From Leptobrachium leishanense (Eukaryota > Chordata > Amphibia > Anura > Megophryidae), in contig CM019068.1 in the NCBI GenBank assembly GCA_009667805.1, forward strand, positions 10,355,950 through 10,419,949: 64,000 bases of DNA, written 5' to 3'. Below, piece after piece: positions 54,908 through 64,000 of this stretch. Position numbers and translations under genes: made by a program. The notes under the pieces were generated by a model. That model saw nothing but the letters and a program-made list of their open reading frames with translations, made no database searches and was not told the origin of the DNA. The stretch's first letter is position 1. Each line of letters opens with the position of its first letter.

Positions 54908-55036
54908 GTGTGGGTGTCTTTATAGGGGTTCCTCCATATAATTTAGGGTGTGTGGGTGTCTTTTTAGGGGCTCCTCTATATATTCAGGGTGTGTGGGTGT
55001 CTTTAGGGGTTCCCCCATATATTGTGGGGTTGGGGC
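54908..55036 (+). repeat. ~45-bp tandem repeat, 3 copies
   Basis: GTGTGGGTGTCTTTATAGGG with TTCCTCCATATA... repeated three times. The hAT inserted into one unit: GTCAGGGTGTGTGGGT also precedes the element at 48903-48918. Confidence 0.85.
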
Positions 55037-55328
55037 GCTGGTTCTCCACACGAGGGTCTCAGAATGATGTGGGATGATCTGCTGCTGGAGGTGAGGGACC
55101 TCAGAGCGTCCGGGCAGCAGGTTCTAGTCCCCTAATTAATAGGCTAATGACACCCTGCGCCTCGGCATCTGTCACCGTCCTGGACGCGCCGGGCTGCGGT
55201 AATTATTCAGCAGAAAACACATTTTAAATGGAAATTTCACACAGAGAGACTGGGCCCCCCCCTTCTCCCACGGGCTCTGCCCCCCTTCTCTTGGTGGTCT
55301 GTGCAATGCGCATGCCTATAGTCTATGG
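55037..55328. other. Low-repeat block, possible conserved noncoding DNA
   Basis: 55120-55250 carries CCCCTAATTAATAGGCTAATG and GGTAATTATTCAGC, palindromic homeodomain-type words in otherwise CpG-containing DNA. No gene seen. Confidence 0.35.
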
Positions 55329-55511
55329 CAGTGTTTTCCAAACCTGTCCTCAGGTCCCCCTAACAGGACAGGTTTTAAGGATCACCTTGGGGAAATACAA
55401 ACTGAATCCTGCAATCACTGAGCAGCAAATCCTGTCCCCTGTGCCGTGCCGCACATATCCTGCAACCCTGGCCTGTTTGGGGAACCTGAGGATCAGGGTT
55501 GGAGACCATTG
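55329..55511. mobile_element. hAT-type MITE, CAGTGTTTTCC ends
   Basis: 183 bp from CAGTGTTTTCCAAACCTGTC to GGTTGGAGACCATTG with complementary subterminal CTGTCCTCAGGTCCCC / GGGGAACCTGAGGATCAGG. Frog genomes hold many elements with these ends, by general recollection. The 8-bp flanks match only partly. Confidence 0.75.
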
Positions 55512-55876
55512 CTCTGGTTTACGGCACAGATTGGCCTCGTTATCTCAATACCCCAGGTATTGGGGGACGTCTGGGGTCCGGGGTGATGTTCCGTGGGTTT
55601 GTGTCTTCAGGTAGAAGAATGGAGACGCCGCCAAAACCTGTGTACCGGTTACTTTGCGGTAAAATCCTGGCAGTGAATTTCCCGGAACTACAAAACGGCA
55701 GAACCGCAGAGAATATCCGCAGGTTACTCATTGTTCACCGGGGTTTGTTTCAGTTTCTCCGGCCGGTGTTGAATTTTGCTTCTGTGGATTAATGGTGCTG
55801 GCCGGTACCGCAGCAACCGGGATTTATACTGTTGCCAAATTTCAGCAAATTACAGTGAACAACTACAATAAACCTT
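55512..55876. other. Spacer, no gene seen
   Basis: Short frames only; nothing recognised. Confidence 0.4.
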
Positions 55877-56060
55877 GCGCCCCGCTAAACCCCACGCCCG
55901 TTAAACCGCGCCCCACTAACCCGCGCACGCCTGCTAAACCTCGCATGTTAAACCTCGCGCCCCCGCTAAACCTCACGCACCCGCTAAACTGCGAGCGCAC
56001 CCGCTAAACTGCGAGCGCACCCGCTAAACTGCGAGCGCACCCGCTAAACTGCGAGCGCAC
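55877..56060. repeat. ~22-bp tandem repeat
   Basis: CACCCGCTAAACTGCGAGCG repeated perfectly 4 times at 55977-56060, preceded by degenerate CCCGCTAAACCTCACG-like units. Confidence 0.85.
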
Positions 56061-57700
56061 CTTTAAAGCCTCCTGCTGCTTATAGCTAATCTGTGGTGTG
56101 AAACGCGTCGGTTTTCGTTATAAAATCTGGATCTGCTCTTTTTCCCAGGAATTCAGTCGGGTCAAAATGTGAAAAATAAAACAAACCTAATTCTTGGGGC
56201 CCGCGTGGCCCCCCCCTCCCCTGCGTTCCACCCTCCTTCCAGAGCGCGCCGTCATTGTCTGGGCTATGGCCGTGTCCATCACAATGCGGCGCGCACCAGA
56301 TGTACCCGCCGTGCCTGGATCATGTCACTCACCGCAGCTGCACATCTCTTCACAATGGGGACGTAACACGTATTGCACAGAACCCCCCCCCCCCCCGTCA
56401 CATGGAATAATCCAAAAGCAGCCGCATTCCAGGGTCGAGGAGCGAGGAGAGTCGCAGCAGCTGCACACAGGGAGATGAAAGGGTTAACTGAGCAGCATTC
56501 TCCAGTGAAGATGTGTTTATGGCCCAGGTGTTCAGACGTCCCTGCTCTGAATTATAAAATTATAAGCCATTGTTGTTATTCATTGTCACTGGGTTCAGGA
56601 GCTTACACTCTATTCCACAGTGAGGAGGCTCCCCGCATCACATGGTATACGGTGGGCCAGCTTCCTGCCAATGCACTGTACTTACACCCAGCTGAGCTCT
56701 GTGTGCCCATCCCTGACTCACTATACTGTACCCCTTCCTTGGCAATGCGCTGTGCCCATCCCTAGAAGGATACCATGTCTGCTCCCTGGCAATGCGCTGT
56801 GCCCATCCCTAGAAAGGTGCCCTCTCTGCTCCCTGGCAATGAACTGTGCCCCCTCATGGCCTTTGAGCGTCAACATGCCACGGCCCAGCTTATCATGGTG
56901 CTGGATGCCCACTCCCCGGTGCCAAGTGCGGCCCCCTGGCTGCGCACATCACTCGCCCTCCAGGTGCAGGTTGGGTTTTGGGCACAGAGGGTACAGGTAC
57001 CTTAGTATCGCTCCTGGATCAGACTTGCTATGCGGTCTATGTTTTTCCTGCCAGTCATCACACAGCCCCGCCCCCGAGGGACCTGGAGATGCCCAGGCAT
57101 GAGTTTACAATAATCCCAGTGATCAGCGCATTAATGAGCTGCGGGAGGGGGGGGGAGAGACCCGGGACCATCAGGAAGTGATCAGATGCCCGCTGCGGGG
57201 GTGGAGCCTGTGCTGGGGTTGACCGGGTGAAGCGAGAGTAATCCTGGAGCTGCCGCCCTGGTACAGCGCGAGATGCAAAGGCCGCCCCGATCTGCAGGAG
57301 AAAGGTTGGGGAGTCCATGCCCCCCCTCTCACTATCTGCGATGCAGCGATCACTTTGCTTTGGACACCGCCGTGGAATATGTTGGCACTATTTTTCACAA
57401 ATTTACCATCAACCATGAGAATCGCAAAGCGTCTTAGTCTCAGGAGACGCGGGGGGGGTGGAGCGCCAGAGGGCTTGTACTCAGCGAAACGCGTCAGCCT
57501 CAGGTTTAAAGGGGCTCTCGACTCAGACAGGAGCCCTGCCTCCATCAGGCACAAACTCCTCCCCCACCCAGCGTCACCAGCAGCCGGGATTTTTGAATTT
57601 CCCGGCTGCCGGTCACCAGATTTGTCACTAGTGACGTCAAACTCAGAGAGCGGGCGACAGCGATGCATCAGATCTGTGCGTGCTGCTCCTACCCATCACT
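56061..57700. other. Low-repeat GC-moderate sequence
   Basis: No supported gene. Contains a C13 run at 56384 and a G10 run at 57150. The sequence CAGCGAAACGCGTCAGCCTC near 57482 resembles a common dispersed noncoding repeat. Frames of 125-165 codons here have no domain I recognise. Confidence 0.35.
56739..56855 (+). repeat. ~54-bp tandem repeat, 2-3 copies
   Basis: GGCAATGCGCTGTGCCCATC and CCCTAGAA...CTGCTCCCT repeated at 56741, 56791 and (variant) 56838. Confidence 0.75.
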
Positions 57701-58216
57701 CTGCGCAGGCGCTACGGAACCTGTGTACGTAAACGGAGTCCCGTAACGCTGCGCAATGTGTGGTTCTTCGGCTGTCAGGTGAGCGCAGTCTGAGCGCACA
57801 CTGCGTGCGTTCATAACAGACGGACGTTCTGACGGAAGATACTGTAGACACCACATGGTCCGTGTTTTTTGACGGACGTAGAAAAAAAAAGGGAATTATG
57901 GGAAACAAAATATGAAAAATTTTAAAATTTGAAAAGGATATGAAAAGCCATTGTGTGCGTCAAGGTGCTGGACGTCGCAAATGCGCTGCGTCTGACATCT
58001 CATCACTCACACAGAATGCTACGCGGACGTGGCGCACTCTGCGCGTCCGTTCTAGCGGTTTTACGTTGTTGCCTAACTTGGGTCCGTTTGCCACCTGCGT
58101 TGTGCGGCGCAGACGCAGTTAGTGTGTGGGTCTCTATTGCTCATGATTCTATGCTACGACGAACGATAACTGTGCGGCAACACGGACGCGATCACTGCGC
58201 TCGACTGACACGGGCC
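57700..58216. mobile_element. Possible diverged CpG-rich MITE
   Basis: CpG-dense text with GCGTCTGACATCTCATCACTCA, GCGCACTCTGCGCGTCCGTT and a final CTGACACGGGCCTTA resembles family A at 15331-15758, but the ends do not match well. Assignment is tentative. Confidence 0.35.
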
Positions 58217-58385
58217 TTACATTACGCAAGTTGTATAGGAGGAGACGTTATTACGCAAGTTGTATAGGAGGAGACGTTATTACGCAAGTTGTATAGGAGG
58301 AGACGTTATTACGCAAGTTGTATAGGAGGAGACGTTATTACGCAAGTTGTATAGGAGGAGACGTTATTACGCAAGTTGTATAGGC
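58217..58385 (+). repeat. 29-bp tandem repeat, 6 copies
   Basis: TTACGCAAGTTGTATAGGAG + GAGACGTTA, virtually perfect, beginning at the right edge of the possible MITE (its last TTACGCAAGTTG may be the seed). Confidence 0.93.
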
Positions 58386-59238
58386 GCAGAAAAGCTTCCG
58401 GGAGTTCCCCGTTCAGGAGAAGAGGAGGCGCAGCGACAAACCGGGAGGAAAAAAAAATCACCCAAAAATAAAATGGAAAATTAAACGTTCGGCGGTTTCA
58501 GCCGGATTTACACAAATATTTATAGAAAAGTTACTTTATTTACGTTTCAGGACGTTGACGTAAAAACAAACAATCGGGAGGATTTTCTAAATTTAAATTT
58601 TCAGGGTTTGACTTTGTCGCCGTTATATTAACTTCCCATTGGTGGGACGAGCGACATTTTTGGGCCCACGCTCTAAGAATGATCCCGTGGCTCGGAGATG
58701 GTGAAGTTGGCGCAGGCAGCGGGTGTAATGTTCTCACACAATCCCGTCGCCCGTCTGACATTCCGATGGTTGCGTCCAGCGCGCTCGTCCTGACCCCGGA
58801 ATATAAAACGCGAAGTAACGCGTCCAGGTCCCAGATCTGCCGGATTGTTACTAACTTTGACCAGTTACAGTCTTTAGACTCTCATGTTAACGAGCCCCTC
58901 CCCCACGCTAATTACAGCACATACAGATGTCTTCACCTGCAACGGACGCGGCGCAGGCGTCATTATGGTCTCCCGTCTTTTATTCCCTGAGCTTTGTGTT
59001 TGCACAATAGGCGTCCGTCAGGGATACGAGGCAGCGAGCCATCTGCTCCTCCTGAGCCTCAACACCCTCTCAGCTCTCCCCTGGCATAAATACCCACACT
59101 GTGCCCCCTCCTCGTGCACCCACAAACACATGGGGGGGGGGAGAGAGTCTTAAAAATGCTAAAAAAAGGGATGTAAACTTTTTACGTAGAAATAGCGAAG
59201 TGTTTAAATTGTATCGTTTATTCTGCTGTAAAAGGAGC
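58386..59238. other. Low-repeat sequence, no gene supported
   Basis: CpG-containing, with a CCAAT-box-like ATTGG at 58637 and a possible conserved block at 58840-58980 (CACGCTAATTACAGCACATA). No exon could be supported. Confidence 0.35.
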
Positions 59239-60722
59239 AGTGAGATCCAGGCCCTGCGATGCCGCCCCCCCCACCGATCCAGGCCCTGCGATGCCGCCCC
59301 CCCCCCACCGATCCAGGCCCTGCGATGCCGCCCCCCCCACCGATCCAGGCCCTGCGATGCCGCCCCCCCCACCGATCCAGGCCCTGCGATGCCGCCCCCC
59401 CCACCGATCCAGGCCCTGCGATGCCGCCCCCCCCCACCGATCCAGGCCCTGCGATGCCGCCCCCCCCCACCGATCCAGGCCCTGCGATGCCGCCCCCCCC
59501 ACCGATCCAGGCCCTGCGATGCCGCCCCCCCCCCACCGATCCAGGCCCTGCGATGCCGCCCCCCCACCGATCCAGGCCCTGCGATGCCGCCCCCCCCACC
59601 GATCCAGGCCCTGCGATGCCGCCCCCCCCCCCGATCCAGGCCCTGCGATGCCGCCCCCCCCACATCCAGGCCCTGCGTTGCCGCCCCCCCCACCGATCCA
59701 GGCCCTGCGATGCCGCCCCCCCCACATCCAGGCCCTGCGTTGCCGCCCCCACCGATCCAGGCCCTGCGATGCCGCCCCCCCACCGATCCAGGCCCTGCGA
59801 TGCCGCCCCCCCCACATCCAGGCCCTGCGATGCCGCCCCCCCCACATCCAGGCCCTGCGATGCCGCCCCCCCCCCACATCCAGGCCTTGCGATGCCGCCC
59901 CCCCCACATCCAGGCCCTGCGATGCCGCCCCCCCCACCGATCCAGGCCCTGCGATGCCGCCCCCCCACCGATCCAGGCCCTGCGATGCCGCGCCCCCACC
60001 GATCCAGGCCCTGCGATGCCGCCCCCCCACCGATCCAGGCCCTGCGATGCCGCCCCCCCACCGATCCAGGCCCTGCGATGCCGCCCCCCCCACCGATCCA
60101 GGCCCTGCGATGCCGCCCCCCCCACCGATCCAGCCCTGCGATGCCGCCCCCCCCACATCCAGGCCCTGCGATGCCGCCCCCCCCACATCCAGGCCCTGCG
60201 ATGCCGCCCCCCCCCACCGATCCAGGCCCTGCGTTGCCGCCCCCCACCGATCCAGGCCCTGCGTTGCCGCCCCCCCCACCGATCCAGGCCCTGCGATGCC
60301 GCCCCCCCCACATCCAGGCCCTGCGATGCGCCCCCCCCACCGATCCAGGCCCTGCGATGCCGCCCCCCCACCGATCCAGGCCCTGCGATGCCGCCCCCCA
60401 CCGATCCAGGCCCTGCGATGCCGCCCCCCACCGATCCAGGCCCTGCGATGCCGCCCCCCCACCGATCCAGGCCCTGCGATGCCGCCCCCCCACCGATCCA
60501 GGCCCTGCGATGCCGCCCCCCACCGATCCAGGCCCTGCGATGCCGCCCCCCCACCGATCCAGGCCCTGCGATGCCGCCCCCACCGATCCAGGCCCTGCGA
60601 TGCCGCCGCCCCCCCGATCCAGGCCCTGCGATGCCGCCGCCGCCCCCCCCGATCCAGGCCCTGCGATGCCGCCGCCCCCCCCCCCCGATCCAGGCCCTGC
60701 GATGCCGCCCGATCCAGGCCCT
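59239..60722 (+). repeat. 32-bp GC-rich minisatellite, about 46 copies
   Basis: Unit GATCCAGGCCCTGCGATGCC + GCCCCCCCCACC; the C run varies from 5 to 14. A subset lacks CCGAT (CCCACATCCAGG). All six frames stay open for nearly 1.5 kb, giving frames of about 500-600 codons on both strands; none is coding by any recognisable criterion. The C-rich strand is plus. Confidence 0.96.
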
Positions 60723-60904
60723 GCACTCATTAGATCAACGGAACCTCATGGGAAAAGTAGTTCCAAAACACCCGGGAGGCCAAGGCTGCAAACCCCCTGC
60801 AATCTGGCAATGTGCAGCGACACTGCAAGCGAGTATCAGCTCCAGGAGCCCAAGCTCTGCGCCCACTTGCAAGATTGCGCAGTGCTGACGACTTGTTCCC
60901 AGTC
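60723..60904. other. Short spacer between arrays
   Basis: Includes CATGGGAAAAGTAGTTCCAA and GGCAATGTGCAGCGACACTG. No gene recognised. Confidence 0.4.
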
Positions 60905-61262
60905 TCAGGAAGTCGCGGATTGCGCCACCTCCACCGCGGGGTGAGAGGAAGCAGCGGATTGCGCCACCTCCACCGCAAGATGAGCGGACGTCGCGGATTA
61001 CGCCACCTCCACCGCGGGGTGAGAGGAAGCAGCGGGGATTGCGCCACCTCCACCGCAGGATGAGCTGAAGCAGTGGATTGCGCCACCTCCACCGCGGGGT
61101 GAGAGGAAGCAGCGGATTGCCCCACCTTCACCGCGGGGTGAGAGGCAGCAGCGGATTGTGCCACCGTCACGCGGGGTGAGAGGAAGCAGCGGATTGCACC
61201 ACCTTCACCGCGGGGGTGAGAGGAAGCAGCGGATTGCACCACCTTCACCGCGGGGGTGAGGG
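60905..61262 (+). repeat. 39-bp tandem repeat, about 9 copies
   Basis: GGATTGCGCCACCTCCACCG + CGGGGTGAGAGGAAGCAGC. Units vary at GCG/GCA/GTG and CTC/TTC. Confidence 0.93.
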
Positions 61263-61346
61263 GAGTATATGGGGTCTTTTATAGGAGGGGTTTAACAGCG
61301 AGGTTAAGGGATTCTGTAAACTCAAATCCCATAACACAGAGTTTAA

Positions 61347-61598
61347 CCCTTTCCCGTCACAGGACATTCTATGCTGTCCTCGCAACCGATAGGCCTTGAA
61401 GACGCAGGACGTACAGACACATCCCGCTGGCTTCAATGGGTCACCTAGGCCCCTCCCTGCATGCAGCCTCAACTCAGGCCACGCCCCCTGCAGCCAATGA
61501 CGCGCGTCAGCTGCAGGACCGGCTGAAATCAGAGACACCTGTACACCTCACCGACGTTAACCCATCCTCAACGGGCGACACTGCCCTTCCTGAAGGGG
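61347..61598. mobile_element. Possible TTAA-flanked MITE
   Basis: 252 bp between TTAA at 61343-61346 and 61599-61602, with CCCTTTCCCG at one end and GAAGGGG at the other. Ends pair only weakly, so the call is tentative. Confidence 0.3.
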
Positions 61599-61602
61599 TT
61601 AA

Positions 61603-61904
61603 GGAGACGTTATTTCTATGAAAAATACTCTCTGGAACGGAAGCACCGTGGAATATCTCGCCCGTCCGGCGGCGCAAATCACCGCGTCTTATACCTAGGA
61701 GATGAGGCGCGGCAAGAGCCGCCAGATCCATAATCACCGACCCTGGCATCGCGCCCCGTCCCTCATACACCCAAAGGGGTTTCGTTTTTTTAAGGCGGGT
61801 CATTTTATTATTAAAGGTTTTTGTAAAAAAGAAAAAATATTTATAAAGATTTTTTTTCAATTTTTAAAATGTTTTATTTTTGGCTTTAAGGCTCTTTATT
61901 ATGA
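61603..61904. other. Spacer, A/T-rich toward the right
   Basis: Nothing recognised. 61780-61900 is rich in T and A runs and precedes the truncated L2. Confidence 0.4.
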
Positions 61905-62723
61905 TTGGTCACGCTATTGACCTTGTCTTTTCCAACCTCTGCTCCATTTCTGAGGTCAAATGTCGCCCTTTCCCCATCTCTGACCACCACCTTCTCTCTT
62001 TCAACCTATCTGGACTTCCTAAACACCCTGCTCCCCCACCCCGCACACCCTGCTCCCCCACCCCGCACACACGCTCGCAGAAATCTACATGCTGTGGACC
62101 CCCATCAATTCTCCAATCTACTTCACCACCTCCCTCACACCTCATCCTTCACCTGCCCTGATGCTGCCGCTAATCACTACAACACTACGCTTATCTCTGC
62201 TCTAGACACTCTTGCTCCTCTTCGACTCTGTAAGGCCCCACGCTGCCAGCTTCAGCCCTGGCACACCCTCCAGACATGCTACCTGCAAAGATGCTCCCGC
62301 ACCGCAGAGCGTGCCTGGAGGAAATCCCGCTCTGAAGCTGATTTTGTTCACTTCAAGTTTATTCTCCGGTCATACACCTCTGCCCTCCACTTGGCCAAAC
62401 AATCCTTCTTCTCATCTCTTATATCTACGCTGTCCTCCAACCCTAAACGGCTCTGGTCCACCTTCAACACCCTCCTCCACCCACCTGCACCTCCCCCCTC
62501 AGCTGCCTTCAGCGCTCAAGACCTGGCAGACTACTTCCTCAGTAAAACTCTAACTATCAGAAGCAACATCCCAACACAAGATAGTTATCTGCCACCTCCA
62601 CTCCCACAGGTCCCCTCTGCCACCCTCTGCCGCTTCCTCCCAACCACTGAGGAGGAAGTCAATTCCTTATTGTCCTCCTCACATCTCACCACGTCCCGCT
62701 CGACCCCATTCCCTCACATCTAA
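61905..62723 (+). pseudogene. L2 ORF2 endonuclease end and linker (copy 3)
   Basis: Starts at the HVIDLVFSN-equivalent and PISDHHLLSFNL motifs of the endonuclease, then reads the linker ([38 protein letters not shown]) and stops at FPHI* after an indel near 62695. The N-terminal catalytic half is missing. Confidence 0.85.
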
Positions 62724-63990
62724 TTCCTCCCCTCTCCTCCTCTCACACACATCTTCAACCTATCTCTCTCCACTGGCTCCTTTCCATCCGCCTTCAAACA
62801 CGCGCTAGTTACCCCTTTACTAAAGAAACCATCCCTAGACCCCAACTCTCCATCCAACTACCGCCCTGTATCCCTGCTTCCCTTCACATCAAAGCTCTTA
62901 GAAAAACTAGTCTTCAACCGCCTCTCCCTCTTCCTGTCCTCCAATTCCCTACTTGACCCCCTGCAATCTGGCTTCCGTCCCCTACACTCAACTGAAACTG
63001 CCCTCACCAAAGTCACCAACGACCTCCTAACTGCTAAAAACACGGCCACTATTCTATTCTCATCCTGCTTGACCTCTCGGCTGCTTTTGACATTGTTGAC
63101 CACCCCTCCTTCTACAGACCCTCAACTCTCTGGGTCTCGGTGACACTGCACTCGCTTGGGTTGACTCCTATTTATCCAACAGGTCCTTCTGTGTGTCCTT
63201 TGCTGGTAACTCCTCCTCCTCATTGCCTCTATCTGTTGGTGTACCTCAAGGCTCTGTCCTTGGTCCTCTGCTCTTTTCCATCTACACCTCCTCCCTGGGC
63301 AAAATCATCAACAGCTTTGGCTTTAATTACCACCTCTACGCTGATGACACTCAGATCTACCTCTCTACCCCTGATCTCTCTCCCCCTGTCCTTTCAAAAG
63401 TCAGTGACTGTTTATCTGGCATCTCCTCCTGGATGGCCTCCCACCACCTAAAGATCAACATGTCAAAGACTGAGCTCCTACTTATTCCTCCCTCTAATGC
63501 CTCCCCACCTCCTGACTTCTCTATCACGGTGGAGGTATCACCATCTCCCCATCAAACCAAGTTCGCTGTCTTGGAGTTACACTGGACTCTGCTCTTTCCT
63601 TCATCCCCCACATCAAGTCTCTTTCCTCCTCCTGCCGATACCAACTGCGTAATATTTCCAGAATTCGGCCATTTCTTACCGCTGTCACCACAAAACAACT
63701 CATACACGCCCTGGTAATCTCCCGACTCGACTATTGCAATAATCTCTTATCTGGCCTCCCTCTGTCCCGCCTCTCCCCCCTACAATCCATCCTGAACTCC
63801 TCCGCCAGGCTAATTCACCTCACCCGCCGCCGCTCTGTCTCTGCCGCTCCCCTCTGCGAGTCCCTTCACTGGCTCCCCATCCACTGCAGAATTAAAGTTC
63901 AAAATCCTTATCCTTACCTACAAAACCCTCACTAACTCAGCTCCCCACTACCTGTCCTCACTAATCACCAAATACACCCCAGCCCGCTCC
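62724..63990 (+). pseudogene. L2 ORF2 reverse transcriptase (copy 3), several frameshifts
   Basis: RT motifs are recognisable in shifting frames: [17 protein letters not shown] region (62855), an indel in the poly-A of GCTAAAAACACGG (63033), [20 protein letters not shown] and [10 protein letters not shown] (63340), another indel near 63530 after SITVEV, then [14 protein letters not shown]. No single frame spans the domain. Confidence 0.85.
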
Positions 63991-64000
63991 CTAAGGTCAA

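Larger units (their letters stand above)
61905..64000 (+). mobile_element. L2 LINE, 5'-truncated in the endonuclease (copy 3), runs off the window
   Basis: Begins at GGTCACGCTATTGACC, inside the endonuclease region, and is colinear with copy 2 up to the last base. A 22-bp tandem duplication (CCTGCTCCCCCACCCCGCAC repeated) lies at 62027-62070. It keeps the C-run base lost in copy 2 and retains the ORF2 C-terminus (ACTACCTGTCCTCACTAATC at ~63946) deleted in copy 2. Confidence 0.92.

Noticed and set aside
57171..57668. 165-codon minus-strand frame
   Set aside because: No family recognised; overlaps a GAAACGCGTCAG-type dispersed repeat and a G-run.
59070..60944. Frames of about 500-600 codons on both strands
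   Set aside because: Six-frame openness of a 32-bp repeat; composition artefact.

Overview
This window reads as repeat-dense nuclear DNA of an amphibian, most likely a frog or toad. That call is an inference from the transposon mix: L2 LINEs with the 3' end motif TTGTACAGCGCTGCGG followed by an AAT tail, an L1/Tx1-like LINE end, hAT elements with TAGGGATGAGC ends, a hAT MITE starting CAGTGTTTTCC, and a chromodomain-type Ty3/Gypsy element. I found no convincing host protein-coding gene, tRNA or rRNA. Almost every long open frame is either a transposon relic or a tandem array that happens to lack stop codons.

Layout. 1-1.4 kb: a Gypsy-type gag fragment and LTR on the minus strand. 1.4-3.4 kb: the 3' end of an L1/Tx1-like LINE, followed by a 42-bp minisatellite. 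4.46-7.57 kb: an L2 3' end, a 36-bp minisatellite, a 1.04-kb tandem duplication and a MITE. 8.87-11.5 kb: about 64 copies of a 39-bp unit that looks like an expanded piece of an antisense L2 3' UTR. 12.07-12.73 and 14.15-14.52 kb: 32-bp and 27-bp arrays. 14.9-21.5 kb: a cluster of REST/RE1-like sites, many MITEs, a 100-N assembly gap and a C-rich array of about 39 bp.

22.9-33.3 kb is a very large C-rich array with 26-29 bp units in higher-order blocks. At 33.34-47.06 kb a hAT element interrupts it; that hAT carries a solo LTR, a damaged Ty3/Gypsy element and an L2 copy. The same array resumes at 47.06-48.30 kb. At 48.92-54.91 kb lies a second hAT in reverse orientation, with a perfect 8-bp target duplication and a duplicated 3' end. 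55-61.3 kb holds a hAT MITE, several short arrays and a 32-bp GC array open in all six frames. 61.9 kb to the window end is another L2 copy.

How the parts relate. The oldest visible layer is a set of minisatellites; three of them start at or inside LINE 3' ends. hAT elements then landed in or beside arrays, and LTR elements and L2 landed in the hAT. All strongly GC-rich arrays have the C-rich strand on the plus strand. No mobile element here looks autonomous: each has frameshifts, stops, deletions or truncation. A few short low-repeat blocks with homeodomain/POU-like motifs could be conserved noncoding DNA, but that is unproven.
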